Shown: positions 43,301 through 52,100 of the stretch, in pieces
Layout: every line of letters begins with the position of its first letter
How positions within the stretch are numbered: position 1 is the stretch's first letter
Assembly (NCBI GenBank): GCA_963826165.1
Contig: CAWGWC010000018.1
Span: 1-64,000, forward strand
DNA from: JACVRW01 sp963826165
Lineage (GTDB): Bacteria > Actinomycetota > Thermoleophilia > Solirubrobacterales > Thermoleophilaceae
Length of the DNA stretch: 64,000 bases
Reading direction: 5' to 3'
Position numbers and translations under genes: made by a program
Notes under the pieces: model-generated
What the model was told of the DNA's origin: nothing
What the model saw: the letters and a program-made list of their open reading frames with translations, nothing else
Database searches by the model: none

Positions 43301-45739
43301 GTGCGCCCCCTGGCGCGTAGACGTCCACTGCCCCTGCCGGTGTCGCCGTCCGCAGTTTCTCCAGCGAGCGATGCGCGCGCCCCCCGCGGAAACGGCGCCT
43401 CGCCTGCGGCAGCACTGACCCGTGGCTCAGCCTTGGGGGACCTCGCGTCGACGGTCACGCTGACGGCGGCACTGGGCCTGGCGGGCTTCGCCGTGCTGAT
43501 GGCTGTGGCCATGCTGATCGTCGAGCCGCGGCCAGTTCCCGGGGGAATAACGCCTTCGAGACAGGGGGCCGAGACCGCTCTCTACGTCGCTGCGTTCGGC
43601 CTCGTGCTTCCGCTGGCGTTGTACGCCGGGCCGAGGGTATGCCGGGCGATCGGGAGAGGTCCAAACGCGGACGGTCTGCCCGCCCTTGCCGGATTCCTGG
43701 CCGCTTTGCTGATGGCCGTGGTGATCATGGTCCGAGCGTCGGGGGCGTTCAGCTGGGGCGGCGGGTTCGCTGCCCTGCTGGTTGGCCTGACGGGGTGGTG
43801 GATAGCGGCCGCCGTGTCGATGCGGCGCTCGGCCGAGGACCGGCAGTGGCCGGCTCTGAGGAAGGTTGCTCGTTATGCGCCGTGGATCTGGAGAGCGGCT
43901 GCGGCACTGACCTTCGGCGCCGTCATCACGGTGACCCACATCGGGTCCTTGAACATTGTCCCACTCGTGGTCGGTCTGCCGATGGTGGCGGCTGTGCTCT
44001 TCGCCTACGCGTCAGGACGTCGGCTTCCGACTGTCGGTCGGCGCTGGCGGTTGGCCGCCGACGCCCTGGTGGTCGTGGCGCTGGCTCTGGCAATACCGGA
44101 CCTTGTGATCGTCACGCCGGAGGCCACCGGCCTGGACTTTGCCGAGCGCTTCGCTGATCTGACCGTCGCCTTCCACCAGGAGTTCCTGCTCGGCCCGTCC
44201 AACCAGGTGCTCGGCGGCGGCGCCATGTTGGTCGATACCTCCTCCCAGTACGGGGTCGGCTCGATCTACTTCATCACGGGATGGTTCGAGCTCTTTCCGA
44301 TCGGTTACGGCACCCTCGGCCTTCTCGACGGGGTGCTCACCGCGCTGTACTTCGTCGTCGGCTTCCTCATCCTCCGAATCAGCAGGGTGTCGTGGCTGCT
44401 GGCGACGGTCAGCCTGGCGATAGGGGTGGTTGCCCTGGTCTACAACCGCGAGTATCCCGTCGGCTCGATCGTCCAGGAAGGTCCCATCCGGTTCGGCTTG
44501 CCGCTGGGTGTGGTCCTCCTGCTGGTGGCGGCGGCCCGCTGGCCCCGTCACAGAAACGTCCTGCACGGCGCCGCCTTCGCAGTTCTGGGGCTGTCTTCGG
44601 TGTGGGCGATGGAGATGTTCGCCTACACCGCAGCGACCCTCGCGCTGATGCTCGCGGTCGAGGCCTACCTCCTCCCGCACCGACGTCTGGCCTGGCTGGC
44701 CCGCCGGGTCGCGCTGGGCGCCGGGGTCTGCGTGGCTGCGCACCTGCTGTTCGTCGTCCTGACGCTCATCGCCACCGGTGAGTTTCCTGCGTGGGATCAG
44801 TATCTGGTGTACCTGAAGGCCTTCGTCCTGGGCGATGTGGGAGACATCACCTACGACTTTGCGTGGTGGTCGCCGGGGCTCGCGGTGGGCGCGGGCTACC
44901 TGATCTCAGCCGTTGCCCTGGGTCTGTTGCTGCGGCTCACGCCGGACTTGCTTCAGGACCGCCGCGTTGCTGTCACGGCGATCGTGGGCACGACGGGCAA
45001 CGGCATCGTGTTCCTCTCGTACTTCGTCGACCGTTCCGCACCCCATGTCCTGGTCTATGTCTGCCTTCCGCTGTTGCTCGCCGGCGTGCTCTGGTTGAGC
45101 GTCCTGCTGGGATCTGCCCGGCAAGCCAAACGCAGTCCCGTCACGATCGGAGCTCTGGCCTTCGCCTCGCTTCTCGCGCTGATCTTGGTGACCGGGTCCT
45201 GGTCGCGGCTCGGGCCCCGGTTCGAGAACTCGGCCCTGGCCTATGTCGTCCCGGGCGTGAAGTCGGCTCGCAACGCCGCGGACCGGCTGAAGGACTTCCC
45301 CCGCTTCGATACCCGCTCTCTGGAGGCGGAGGGGCTGCTCGACCGTTACATGCCAGGCGAGAGGCAGTCCCTTGTTCTCGTCAAGCCGGGCCTGGACATC
45401 GAGACGCTGATGCACAGCCGGCGCTCGAACCTGCTCCCGCTCCCGAATGCGATCCAGTACAGCTTCGTCGGGTCTTCTAAGCTCCCGATGCTCCTCGACT
45501 CGGTGCGAGACCTCGAGCCCGGCCGGCGTCTATTGCTGGACCAGGCCCAGCTGGTGGGGCTCGCCCGTTTCAAGCGAGACCCCAGTACATTGGGTCCGGT
45601 CAGTCAAGTCCCGGCGCTCGGCACGCCCACCACGCCGTTGCAGGTGCGGACCTTGGCCGAGATCGACAAGCGCTTCCGCCTGCGGCCGCTATATGCACGC
45701 AACGGGTTCGCGGTGGTGGAGCTCGGCGCGCGGCGTTGA
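43301..45739 (+). CDS. Large polytopic membrane protein of unknown function
   Basis: About 812 residues from a GTG at 43301 (no better start seen; the first 55 residues are Pro/Ser/Ala-rich). Roughly 14-16 hydrophobic segments cover residues about 60-640; the remaining C-terminal 170 residues are soluble. The size and order (many helices, then an extracytoplasmic domain) resemble GT-C glycosyltransferases. A mid-protein loop reads EFLLGPSNQVLGGGAMLVDT then SSQYGVGSIYFITGWFELFP, which could be the active-site loop. I do not recognise a named family. It is a lone rightward gene between two leftward methyltransferase units. Confidence 0.7.
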   Translation: MRPLARRRPLPLPVSPSAVSPASDARAPRGNGASPAAALTRGSALGDLASTVTLTAALGLAGFAVLMAVAMLIVEPRPVPGGITPSRQGAETALYVAAFGLVLPLALYAGPRVCRAIGRGPNADGLPALAGFLAALLMAVVIMVRASGAFSWGGGFAALLVGLTGWWIAAAVSMRRSAEDRQWPALRKVARYAPWIWRAAAALTFGAVITVTHIGSLNIVPLVVGLPMVAAVLFAYASGRRLPTVGRRWRLAADALVVVALALAIPDLVIVTPEATGLDFAERFADLTVAFHQEFLLGPSNQVLGGGAMLVDTSSQYGVGSIYFITGWFELFPIGYGTLGLLDGVLTALYFVVGFLILRISRVSWLLATVSLAIGVVALVYNREYPVGSIVQEGPIRFGLPLGVVLLLVAAARWPRHRNVLHGAAFAVLGLSSVWAMEMFAYTAATLALMLAVEAYLLPHRRLAWLARRVALGAGVCVAAHLLFVVLTLIATGEFPAWDQYLVYLKAFVLGDVGDITYDFAWWSPGLAVGAGYLISAVALGLLLRLTPDLLQDRRVAVTAIVGTTGNGIVFLSYFVDRSAPHVLVYVCLPLLLAGVLWLSVLLGSARQAKRSPVTIGALAFASLLALILVTGSWSRLGPRFENSALAYVVPGVKSARNAADRLKDFPRFDTRSLEAEGLLDRYMPGERQSLVLVKPGLDIETLMHSRRSNLLPLPNAIQYSFVGSSKLPMLLDSVRDLEPGRRLLLDQAQLVGLARFKRDPSTLGPVSQVPALGTPTTPLQVRTLAEIDKRFRLRPLYARNGFAVVELGARR

Positions 45740-45743
45740 GGAC

Positions 45744-46358
45744 TCAGCCTGGATTGTGCGCGAAGGCCCACACCTGCACCGGCATGTCCGCCTCGTTGTG
45801 CAACGTATGCCAGCGCCGGTAGGCGGGCCAGTGGTACAGATTCCCGGCGATCACGCGGCGGTTCCCCCAGGAACCGACGTCATCGACCTCGAGGCCGGCC
45901 CGCTCGAGAAGTGTCTGCAGACCGCGCGGGGTGAAGCGCCAGTAGTCCCGCATGCCGTACTCGGGTAATTCGTGGACTCGTATCAGGAAGGGTGTCGAAA
46001 CGATCACGTGGCCGCCGGGGCGCACGAGTCCCCGCAGGTTCGCGGCGGCGGCGTTCGGGTCGACCACGTGCTCCACGACCTGTTCGCAGAGCACCACGTC
46101 GAACGCCCCGCTCAGCTCCGTCGCGAGCGGCGCGCACAGGTCGAACTCGGGGTAGTCGAGGCTCTGAAAGCGCTTCCAGGGCTTCCCGGCATGGTCGGCC
46201 CCGCAGATCTCGACCGCCTCGAGCCGTTCGGGGCCCAACCGCTGGACGTGATCGTTCACGGCCTTGATCAGCGGAACCCGCTGCCATTGCTCCAGCCCAG
46301 CCTTGGCCTCGGGCAGCAGCAGCCGATCGCGGAGCGTGCTTGCGACGCCGCCGGGCAC
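45744..46358 (-). CDS. SAM-dependent methyltransferase
   Basis: A 204-residue protein from a GTG at 46358. KRFQSLDYPEFDLCAPLATE, FDVVLCEQVVEHVVDPNAAA, LVRPGGHVIVSTPFLIRVHE and YWRFTPRGLQTLLERAGLEV are a recurring set in small class I methyltransferases of cell-surface glycan loci. The usual glycine-rich SAM loop is replaced by EAVEICGADHAG, a known variation in that set. It lies 24 bases after the (corrected) stop of a GT2-like gene and 4 bases from the converging membrane protein gene. It ends the leftward unit 45.7-50.5 kb. Confidence 0.76.
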   Translation of the reverse strand: MPGGVASTLRDRLLLPEAKAGLEQWQRVPLIKAVNDHVQRLGPERLEAVEICGADHAGKPWKRFQSLDYPEFDLCAPLATELSGAFDVVLCEQVVEHVVDPNAAAANLRGLVRPGGHVIVSTPFLIRVHELPEYGMRDYWRFTPRGLQTLLERAGLEVDDVGSWGNRRVIAGNLYHWPAYRRWHTLHNEADMPVQVWAFAHNPG

Positions 46359-46382
46359 CGCGGACAGCCTGCCTGGGACTCC

Positions 46383-47350
46383 TCACAAGAGCCCCCACCA
46401 GTTGTGTCGCATCTCCTCCGGCTTGGGAGGAAACCCTTGAACGCACTGTCGTTGTAGAACCAGTCCTCGAACTCGGCCGCGTCGACGATCTGGTTGTGCA
46501 CAGCCCAGGACTGTGCCTGATCCTTGTCGGCCCAGGCCTTCAGGCGCCGGGTTCGATGCCGTTCCAGGCAGAGCCGATAGTCCATGCGATGTAGATGGAT
46601 CAACCTGAGGTCGGGGTCGATGCTGGTCTGGAAGTCGGCCCGGCCGTGAAAACCGGGCCGCCAGTGCATGGGTACGGTGGCTATGGCGGCCTTGCTGTAC
46701 CCCTCGTTGGAGAACCAGAATCGCCGCTGGCCCAAGAGCGGCCGCTCGAGGTCCAGCGGGGGCTCTCGATCTTTCATGTGAAGGAGCTCGTAACCCAGGC
46801 AGTTCACGAAATCGGCGTCGAAGTGGTCGAGGTACGCCGCCAGCGAACCGACCTCGGGCACCGGGGCGATGATCTCGTCGACGTCGGTGACGACGACCAG
46901 GTCGTAGCGATCCAACAGCTCGTGTTGTAGGCCCTGGATGGTCTCAACCATCCACACGTGGTCCACGGTGCCGTGCTCGACGGGGATCCGAACGAAGCCT
47001 TCACCGTCGGTCGAGCCGTCGGTCGTCTCATTGTCAAATACATAGATGTCCTCTGGCGAAAAGAAGCGCGAGTAGTACCGCAGCCAGATCGGAAAGAAGA
47101 CCGGTTCGTTGTGGACGATCGTGATGATCGCGCGGTCACGGCGAGCTGCCCGGCGGCCACCCCGCGCATCCGCTCTGACCTTCCGTTCCCAGGCCCGCTG
47201 CTCACGCCAGTAGCCGAGCCACGCGGCCAGAGGATGGTTCGGGCTGTCCTGAGGGGCCAGCGAGGGATCCCCGACAGGAACCCCGCTCGGATCGATGTCA
47301 GGAGGAGCCGGCGGCGCTCCGGGCGCTGGAATCTGCCTCGGCGGGGTCAG
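46383..47350 (-). CDS. GT2-like glycosyltransferase (Glyco_tranf_2_4 type), frame break near 3' end, start uncertain
   Basis: The frame reads RAIITIVHNEPVFFPIWLRY, YSRFFSPEDIYVFDNETTDG, ELLDRYDLVVVTDVDEIIAP (DVDE metal site) and FHGRADFQTSIDPDLRLIHL, the pattern of Glyco_tranf_2_4/GT92-like enzymes. No ATG, GTG or TTG begins the conserved part. The only junction-type start is a CTG at 47350 that overlaps the upstream stop as CTGA. Near 46433 one base is missing; restoring it gives PPKPEEMRHNWWGLL and a stop at 46383. The uncorrected frame runs on to 46268 in unlike sequence. About 320 residues when corrected. Confidence 0.6.
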
Positions 47351-48420
47351 ACAGCGATCGGCCCGTACTCGACCGGAAATCCCGACGCCCCGAAGAACCA
47401 GTTCTCGACGGCGTAGCGAGGCTTCGGCATGGCGGGATCGGACCCGGTCGCGTGGAGGAAGAGGTCATCGAAGAGCAGGGCGTCGCCGGGCTCGAAGATG
47501 GGCCTGATGATGCCGCGGTCGCCCGCAGCTTCCTCGGCCATCGCTTGCGAGACCTGGATCGAGAGCACGGCCTCTTCGGTCTGTTGGGTGACCAGATAGT
47601 CGAGCCGGCGCGGCACCATGTCCAAGCCCGGTGACTCGTCCCCGCAACGCGACAGCGACAGCCACAAGTTCAGGGCTCGCACGTCACCCATGAAGCTGCC
47701 GTCCTGGTGCCACGCACCGGCGACCGACGGCTCGGCCTTTCGGAGAGTGGTCTTCTGGAGCGAGATGAGAGGCTTCTCGCCGAGGTATCCCTCCACCAGC
47801 CTGGGTAGGCCGGCCTTCTCGAACAACTCCACCATCTCGGCCGACAGCATGGGAGAGTCGACGGCGAGCACCCCGCCCCCCTCACGGATCCACGGCCGAA
47901 CGGAGAGAGCCTCCTCGTACTTTTCGGTGCCCGGAAGGAACTCCTCGTAGTACCCCTCCGCCGCCGGCTGGCCGGCCACGAACTTCTCGCGCTCTTCGAA
48001 CGCACGGTCGATCTGATCGGCGAAGCGGAGAGCATCGTCACGATTCACGAGGCCTCGGACGAGGATGAACCCGTCTCGCAGTATCGCGGCCCTCACCAGT
48101 TCTGGAGTCAGGTCGTCGGCGGCGAATTCCGGCAGGTCCCCCTCAGCGGGCAGGCGGGCAGAGTCGGGCTCCGGGTGCTCTGGAGCTTCGCCGTTGCCTT
48201 CGAGCGCGCGCATTCCCGCGATATGCCGCAGGGCCATCAGCCGCCGTTCCGTGTCCCGGTCGGCGTTCGCCCGATTCGCTTCCGCCAGCCTCTGAATCTC
48301 GGACGCCAGCTCCGAGTCGGACCCCTCGAAGTCGTCCACGACGGGTGTCCGCTCGGGACGCTCCACAACCGCCGTGTTGCCGTTGCCGTGCTTGCTTCCG
48401 CGTCGCCTCAGGATCCGCAT
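47347..48420 (-). CDS. Phytanoyl-CoA dioxygenase (PhyH) family oxygenase
   Basis: About 357 residues from the ATG at 48420 (six more codons are open upstream). The Fe(II)/2-oxoglutarate triad is visible: HxD in AGAWHQDGSFMGDV (about residues 236-238) and the distal His in LLFDDLFLHATGSD (about 322), followed by KPRYAVENWFFGASGFP with the oxoglutarate-binding Arg. The first 110 residues form a charged helical extension. PhyH enzymes hydroxylate small molecules; here a sugar or a lipid-linked intermediate is possible. It lies between a TylF-type methyltransferase and a GT2 in the leftward unit, hinting at hydroxylation and methylation of one residue. Confidence 0.82.
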   Translation of the reverse strand: MRILRRRGSKHGNGNTAVVERPERTPVVDDFEGSDSELASEIQRLAEANRANADRDTERRLMALRHIAGMRALEGNGEAPEHPEPDSARLPAEGDLPEFAADDLTPELVRAAILRDGFILVRGLVNRDDALRFADQIDRAFEEREKFVAGQPAAEGYYEEFLPGTEKYEEALSVRPWIREGGGVLAVDSPMLSAEMVELFEKAGLPRLVEGYLGEKPLISLQKTTLRKAEPSVAGAWHQDGSFMGDVRALNLWLSLSRCGDESPGLDMVPRRLDYLVTQQTEEAVLSIQVSQAMAEEAAGDRGIIRPIFEPGDALLFDDLFLHATGSDPAMPKPRYAVENWFFGASGFPVEYGPIAV

Positions 48421-48475
48421 GGGAGGGCACCATAGCAAGCAGCCGGAGGGCCCCGGCGGACCCCCGCGAGCGGCC

Positions 48476-49420
48476 TTACTCGGCCTGCGCAGGCGGTCCG
48501 GAGGCGGCTGGATCCTTGGCCGAATCCTCGGGGTAGAAGCCCCAGTAGCCCGAGAAGTCCTTACGGGTGTACGCCACGCTGGTGGGGTCCTGAATCCAGT
48601 TCCACTCGTCGAAGGGACCTAGGTAGTAGCCCCCGGTGCCCACGCCGCTGCCGGAACCGATTAGTCCGGGCGGTGTGGTGTCGAAGCGGGTCTTCCAGTA
48701 GCGCTCCGACCAGAACAGCGCGCAGTAGTCGGTCAGAACGAATTCATCGATGAAGACGTAGCCGCCATCGGTCAGGTGCGGCCAGAGGTTGGTGATGCAG
48801 TCGTCGAGGCTCGCCTGCCAATCGACATCGAGGAAGGCGAGCACGACGGGCTCGGTGTGACTGGGAAGGGTGTCGCTGAACCAGCCCTTGCGGAACTGAC
48901 AGCGGTCAACGGCCCCGAAGCGACGCACGTTGTCTCGTACCAGCTCGAGCTCGCCCTTGAGCATCCCGGTGGCTTCGTCTTTGGCGTATAGGTCGTTGTC
49001 CTCGGGTGGAGGGAGTCCTTCGAACGAGTCGTAGACGATGAGATCGCGGTCGGCTATGTCGCAGACGAGCGACAGGTTGGCCGTCGACCCCCCCAGCCAG
49101 CAGCCACACTCGACCACGGCCCCCTTCACGTCAGGCGGGATCTCGAGCAGCTTCGAGGCCATCGCGAGATGGGCTTTGTACGAGGTGCCGGTGGTGACGC
49201 CCTTGGTCGTGCGCCTAATGCGATAAGCGAGCTGCACCTTACGCCGCCAGGTGAGCCCGTAAGCGGGGTGGATTCGCGGATTCCAGAGCATGAAGAGAAT
49301 GCTCGCGGGCCAGGTCACCGTAGCCCACCCCTTGGCCAGGCGAAGGGCCAGATCCTGTCCTCGGGGGACGCCGAGGCCGTGGAGAATCCTTCGAATCAGA
49401 CTCTTGATGGCTCTGCTCAC
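48476..49420 (-). CDS. TylF/MycF-family O-methyltransferase
   Basis: About 314 residues from the GTG at 49420; a TTG at 49447 is also in frame. The N-terminal 75 residues contain a hydrophobic helix (GWATVTWPASILFMLW). The catalytic part shows GAVVECGCWLGGSTANLSLV, DLIVYDSFEGLPPPEDND, VVLAFLDVDWQASLDDCITN and GGYVFIDEFVLTDYCALFW, the blocks of the macrocin O-methyltransferase family. Those enzymes methylate sugar hydroxyls (mycinose, javose) in a Mg-dependent way. It sits next to the PhyH oxygenase, consistent with tailoring of a deoxysugar. Confidence 0.85.
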   Translation of the reverse strand: MSRAIKSLIRRILHGLGVPRGQDLALRLAKGWATVTWPASILFMLWNPRIHPAYGLTWRRKVQLAYRIRRTTKGVTTGTSYKAHLAMASKLLEIPPDVKGAVVECGCWLGGSTANLSLVCDIADRDLIVYDSFEGLPPPEDNDLYAKDEATGMLKGELELVRDNVRRFGAVDRCQFRKGWFSDTLPSHTEPVVLAFLDVDWQASLDDCITNLWPHLTDGGYVFIDEFVLTDYCALFWSERYWKTRFDTTPPGLIGSGSGVGTGGYYLGPFDEWNWIQDPTSVAYTRKDFSGYWGFYPEDSAKDPAASGPPAQAE

Positions 49421-49463
49421 GGCGCGCGAGACTACCAGCGAATGCAAGCGGTAACTGGGTGGC

Positions 49464-50468
49464 TCAGCGCCGCCTGAGCGTGAGCATCACCTGGTGCAAA
49501 TCGCCGACTAGCAAGTCGACGTCGAGCAGCTCAAACATCGGGGACCAGCGCTCGCGTACGTAGGGAAGCGTGATGACCGTCTCGCCGTAGGTCATCTCGC
49601 CGCCGTCGTATTGGAGATGGGTGGAGTCGATGGGATGGGGGGCGAACAGGTAGCGGGGCTCCTCCAGCCGAGCCCGGGGATCAGATCCCAGCGACTGGCG
49701 AACGCTGTGCATGAGAGGCGAGAAGTCCAAGAACGCCGGGGGGCGAATTGTGAGGACCAGGAGTCCACCCGGACGTAGGGAGCGATGAAGCGCTCCGAGG
49801 CAGGCCTCGTGGGCCGCTTCGGACAGATGCGTAAAGACCGAGAAGGAGAAGGCGAGATCGAAGGAGGCGTCGAAGGGCAAGCGCTCCGGCAAGAACGCGC
49901 TGCGCGCAAGCGTCGCCGGCAGCCCGCTCGTTCGGCATAGGTCCAGGATCGCCTCGACGGGATCACACGCGTACAGCATGCCCGGCTCGACGTCCCGCGC
50001 CAGATATCGAGTCAGGCGCCCCCAGCCACAACCGAAGTCGACTACGCGCGCCTCGGTGAGTGAGCACGTGGAGTGCCGGGCGAAACGCTCACCGAGCTTG
50101 AGGTAGAAGGACTGGCTCTGGCCGGCCAGCCGTGCACCTGCTGCCCCGTTCCAGACCAGCTGCAGCGGTGTATCGGGCATGTCTGGCAGGAGCCGGCGAA
50201 TGTGAGGGTAGGAGTCGTACTCCTTGGTCAAAAGCAGCGACCAGAGGTCCGCGTCGAGCGTCCGGAACAGCTTCAGGCATTCGGGCCCGCTGTCGGCGCA
50301 GCGCGCGTCGATCTCTGCGAGGGCTGGGCCGTGGAAGTGGTCGAGCCAGGAATCGAAGCGAACCGGTTCGATTTCGTCGGCAGATGGCAGCTCGCCGTCG
50401 GTGCCCGGTCCCAGCGAACGCACCCGGCGCCCCACCGCTCTCAGCGCGGCTCCAGGTGATGGTGGCAT
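49464..50468 (-). CDS. SAM-dependent methyltransferase
   Basis: A 334-residue protein. The SAM motif is ARVVDFGCGWGRLTRYLARD (about residues 140-160), with DVEPGMLYACDPVEAILDLC, LAFSFSVFTHLSEAAHEACL and LRPGGLLVLTIRPPAFLDF following. The 130-residue N-terminal extension (WLDHFHGPALAEIDARCADS) is unassigned. A related layout is seen in the methyltransferase at 30726. It heads the leftward unit of five genes (methyltransferase, TylF, PhyH, GT2-like, methyltransferase) and diverges from the GT39-like gene with 60 bases between starts. Confidence 0.82.
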   Translation of the reverse strand: MPPSPGAALRAVGRRVRSLGPGTDGELPSADEIEPVRFDSWLDHFHGPALAEIDARCADSGPECLKLFRTLDADLWSLLLTKEYDSYPHIRRLLPDMPDTPLQLVWNGAAGARLAGQSQSFYLKLGERFARHSTCSLTEARVVDFGCGWGRLTRYLARDVEPGMLYACDPVEAILDLCRTSGLPATLARSAFLPERLPFDASFDLAFSFSVFTHLSEAAHEACLGALHRSLRPGGLLVLTIRPPAFLDFSPLMHSVRQSLGSDPRARLEEPRYLFAPHPIDSTHLQYDGGEMTYGETVITLPYVRERWSPMFELLDVDLLVGDLHQVMLTLRRR

Positions 50469-50528
50469 GGCGAGAGCGTATAGCTCCCAAGGCGACAGAC
50501 TCAGAGCTGATCGGGTAGCTTCGCGCGC

Positions 50529-52052
50529 GTGTCGACGGCCAGCGCGGGTGAGCGGGATCCGCGTGTTCGCGGGACAGACTTCGGACGGGCAGCGTGGGCT
50601 TCCTGGCCCGCCATAGAGATCTGGATTGCCGCCGGACTCACCGTCTTAGCCCTGATACTGCGCTTGGCCGGCATGGGGCAAAGCCTCTTCGGCGACGAGC
50701 TCTTTCTCTGGGCGATCGTGGGCGACCGCTCGCTGGGAGATTCGCTGTCCGTCGTACACGACACGGAGAAGACGCCGCCGCTCGGATTCGTGCTGTCGTG
50801 GGGCGCTGCACAGCTGAGCGATGCCCCGGAGGCGGTTCGGCTGCCCTCGTTCGTGGCAAGCGTCGCCACCGTCCCACTTGTTTATCTGATCGGCCGACGG
50901 ACTCTCGGGGGACGCGCCAGTCTCGTCGCGGCAGCGTGGTTTGCGCTTAGCCCGTTCATGATCTTCTACGGCACCGAGTCACGCAGCTATGCACTGGTCA
51001 CAGCCTTTGTCGTTCTCTCAACTCTTGCGTTGCTGCTCGCCCTCGAGGAAGGCAAGAAGCGCTGGTGGGCCGTGTATGCGCTGGCGGCTGCGGCGGCCGT
51101 ATATAGCCACTACATCGCGGTGCTCGCTCTGCTGCCGCAGGCGGGTTGGGCGTTGTGGACCCAGCGCCAGAGCGCCCGAGAGCAGCTGTTGGCGGGAGGG
51201 GTGGCCGTTCTTCTCTTCCTGCCCTGGCTGCCGTCGTTCGTCGTGCAGGCACGCAACAGCTCCGACGAAGCGCGGCGGATCAGCGAAATGGTGCCCCTTA
51301 CGCTCTCGAACGTTGCAGAGTTCAGCGTCAAGCCGTTGATCGGTCACCCGTATGTCTCATTAGCGGATATCCCGGGACGCATGCCGACCGCCGTTCTGGC
51401 TGGCTTATTCGTCGCGCTGCTGATCCTCAAAGTGCGCTCGCGTTGGGGCGGAGGTGTGATCAGGCAATACTCGCTCCGCAGTCGCGCCGGGTTGGTGGTC
51501 CTACTGGCTGTGGCTCCCTTCGTGGGGCTCCTGCTGTACAGCCTGCAACCGGAGACGAGCTTTCTGCTGTCGCGCAACCTATCGATCGCAGTGCCCTATG
51601 CCCTCTTGCTCGTCGGATGGGCGCTGTCCTCCGCGCTACCACGTGGCGTCGCCGTCACGGCCACGGTCGTCGCACTGGCAGCGCTCTCCGTGGGTACGGT
51701 GAAGATGCTGGACGACGACTACCAGCGGCCCGACGCCGACGACGCCGCGCGCTTCATTGACTCGCGCGCGCCGGCCTCGGCCCCTGTTATCGACACTCCG
51801 GGCCCGCACGCCATTCGGACCTATTTGCAGCCGTCGCGTCGGGTGTACACCACTACCGAGTTTCGGGCTACCGACTGGGCCGCCGCCGCACGCTCGAGTT
51901 CGCCTGTCTTCTTCACGTTTCCCCGGTTGGGGATTTTGGCTGAGGGGCATCGGCCGCCGCCGCCGTACGGGCGGCGCTTCCGGCTCGTGGCTCGCCACGA
52001 CTCTCCTGGGACGCCCTTCCCAGTAGGCGTCCTCGAATACCGGCCGCGGTAG
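50529..52052 (+). CDS. GT39-like (PMT/ArnT) membrane glycosyltransferase, second paralogue
   Basis: A 507-residue protein from a GTG at 50529. FGDELFLWAIVGDRSLGDSL carries the acidic pair of the first loop and TPPLGFVLSWGAAQL follows. LAAWFALSPFMIFYGTESRS appears here as AAWFALSPFMIFYGTESRSY, a family block. There are about ten to twelve membrane segments. The C-terminal soluble part begins after GTVKMLDDDYQRPDADDAAR, matching the junction of the gene at 33876. It should transfer a sugar from polyprenyl phosphate to an acceptor outside the membrane. It lies upstream of another polytopic protein on the same strand. Confidence 0.81.
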   Translation: MSTASAGERDPRVRGTDFGRAAWASWPAIEIWIAAGLTVLALILRLAGMGQSLFGDELFLWAIVGDRSLGDSLSVVHDTEKTPPLGFVLSWGAAQLSDAPEAVRLPSFVASVATVPLVYLIGRRTLGGRASLVAAAWFALSPFMIFYGTESRSYALVTAFVVLSTLALLLALEEGKKRWWAVYALAAAAAVYSHYIAVLALLPQAGWALWTQRQSAREQLLAGGVAVLLFLPWLPSFVVQARNSSDEARRISEMVPLTLSNVAEFSVKPLIGHPYVSLADIPGRMPTAVLAGLFVALLILKVRSRWGGGVIRQYSLRSRAGLVVLLAVAPFVGLLLYSLQPETSFLLSRNLSIAVPYALLLVGWALSSALPRGVAVTATVVALAALSVGTVKMLDDDYQRPDADDAARFIDSRAPASAPVIDTPGPHAIRTYLQPSRRVYTTTEFRATDWAAAARSSSPVFFTFPRLGILAEGHRPPPPYGRRFRLVARHDSPGTPFPVGVLEYRPR

Positions 52053-52100
52053 GTCCTCGATAACGCCACGACCGAGCGATCGGTATAAGTCCGCGCTTCG

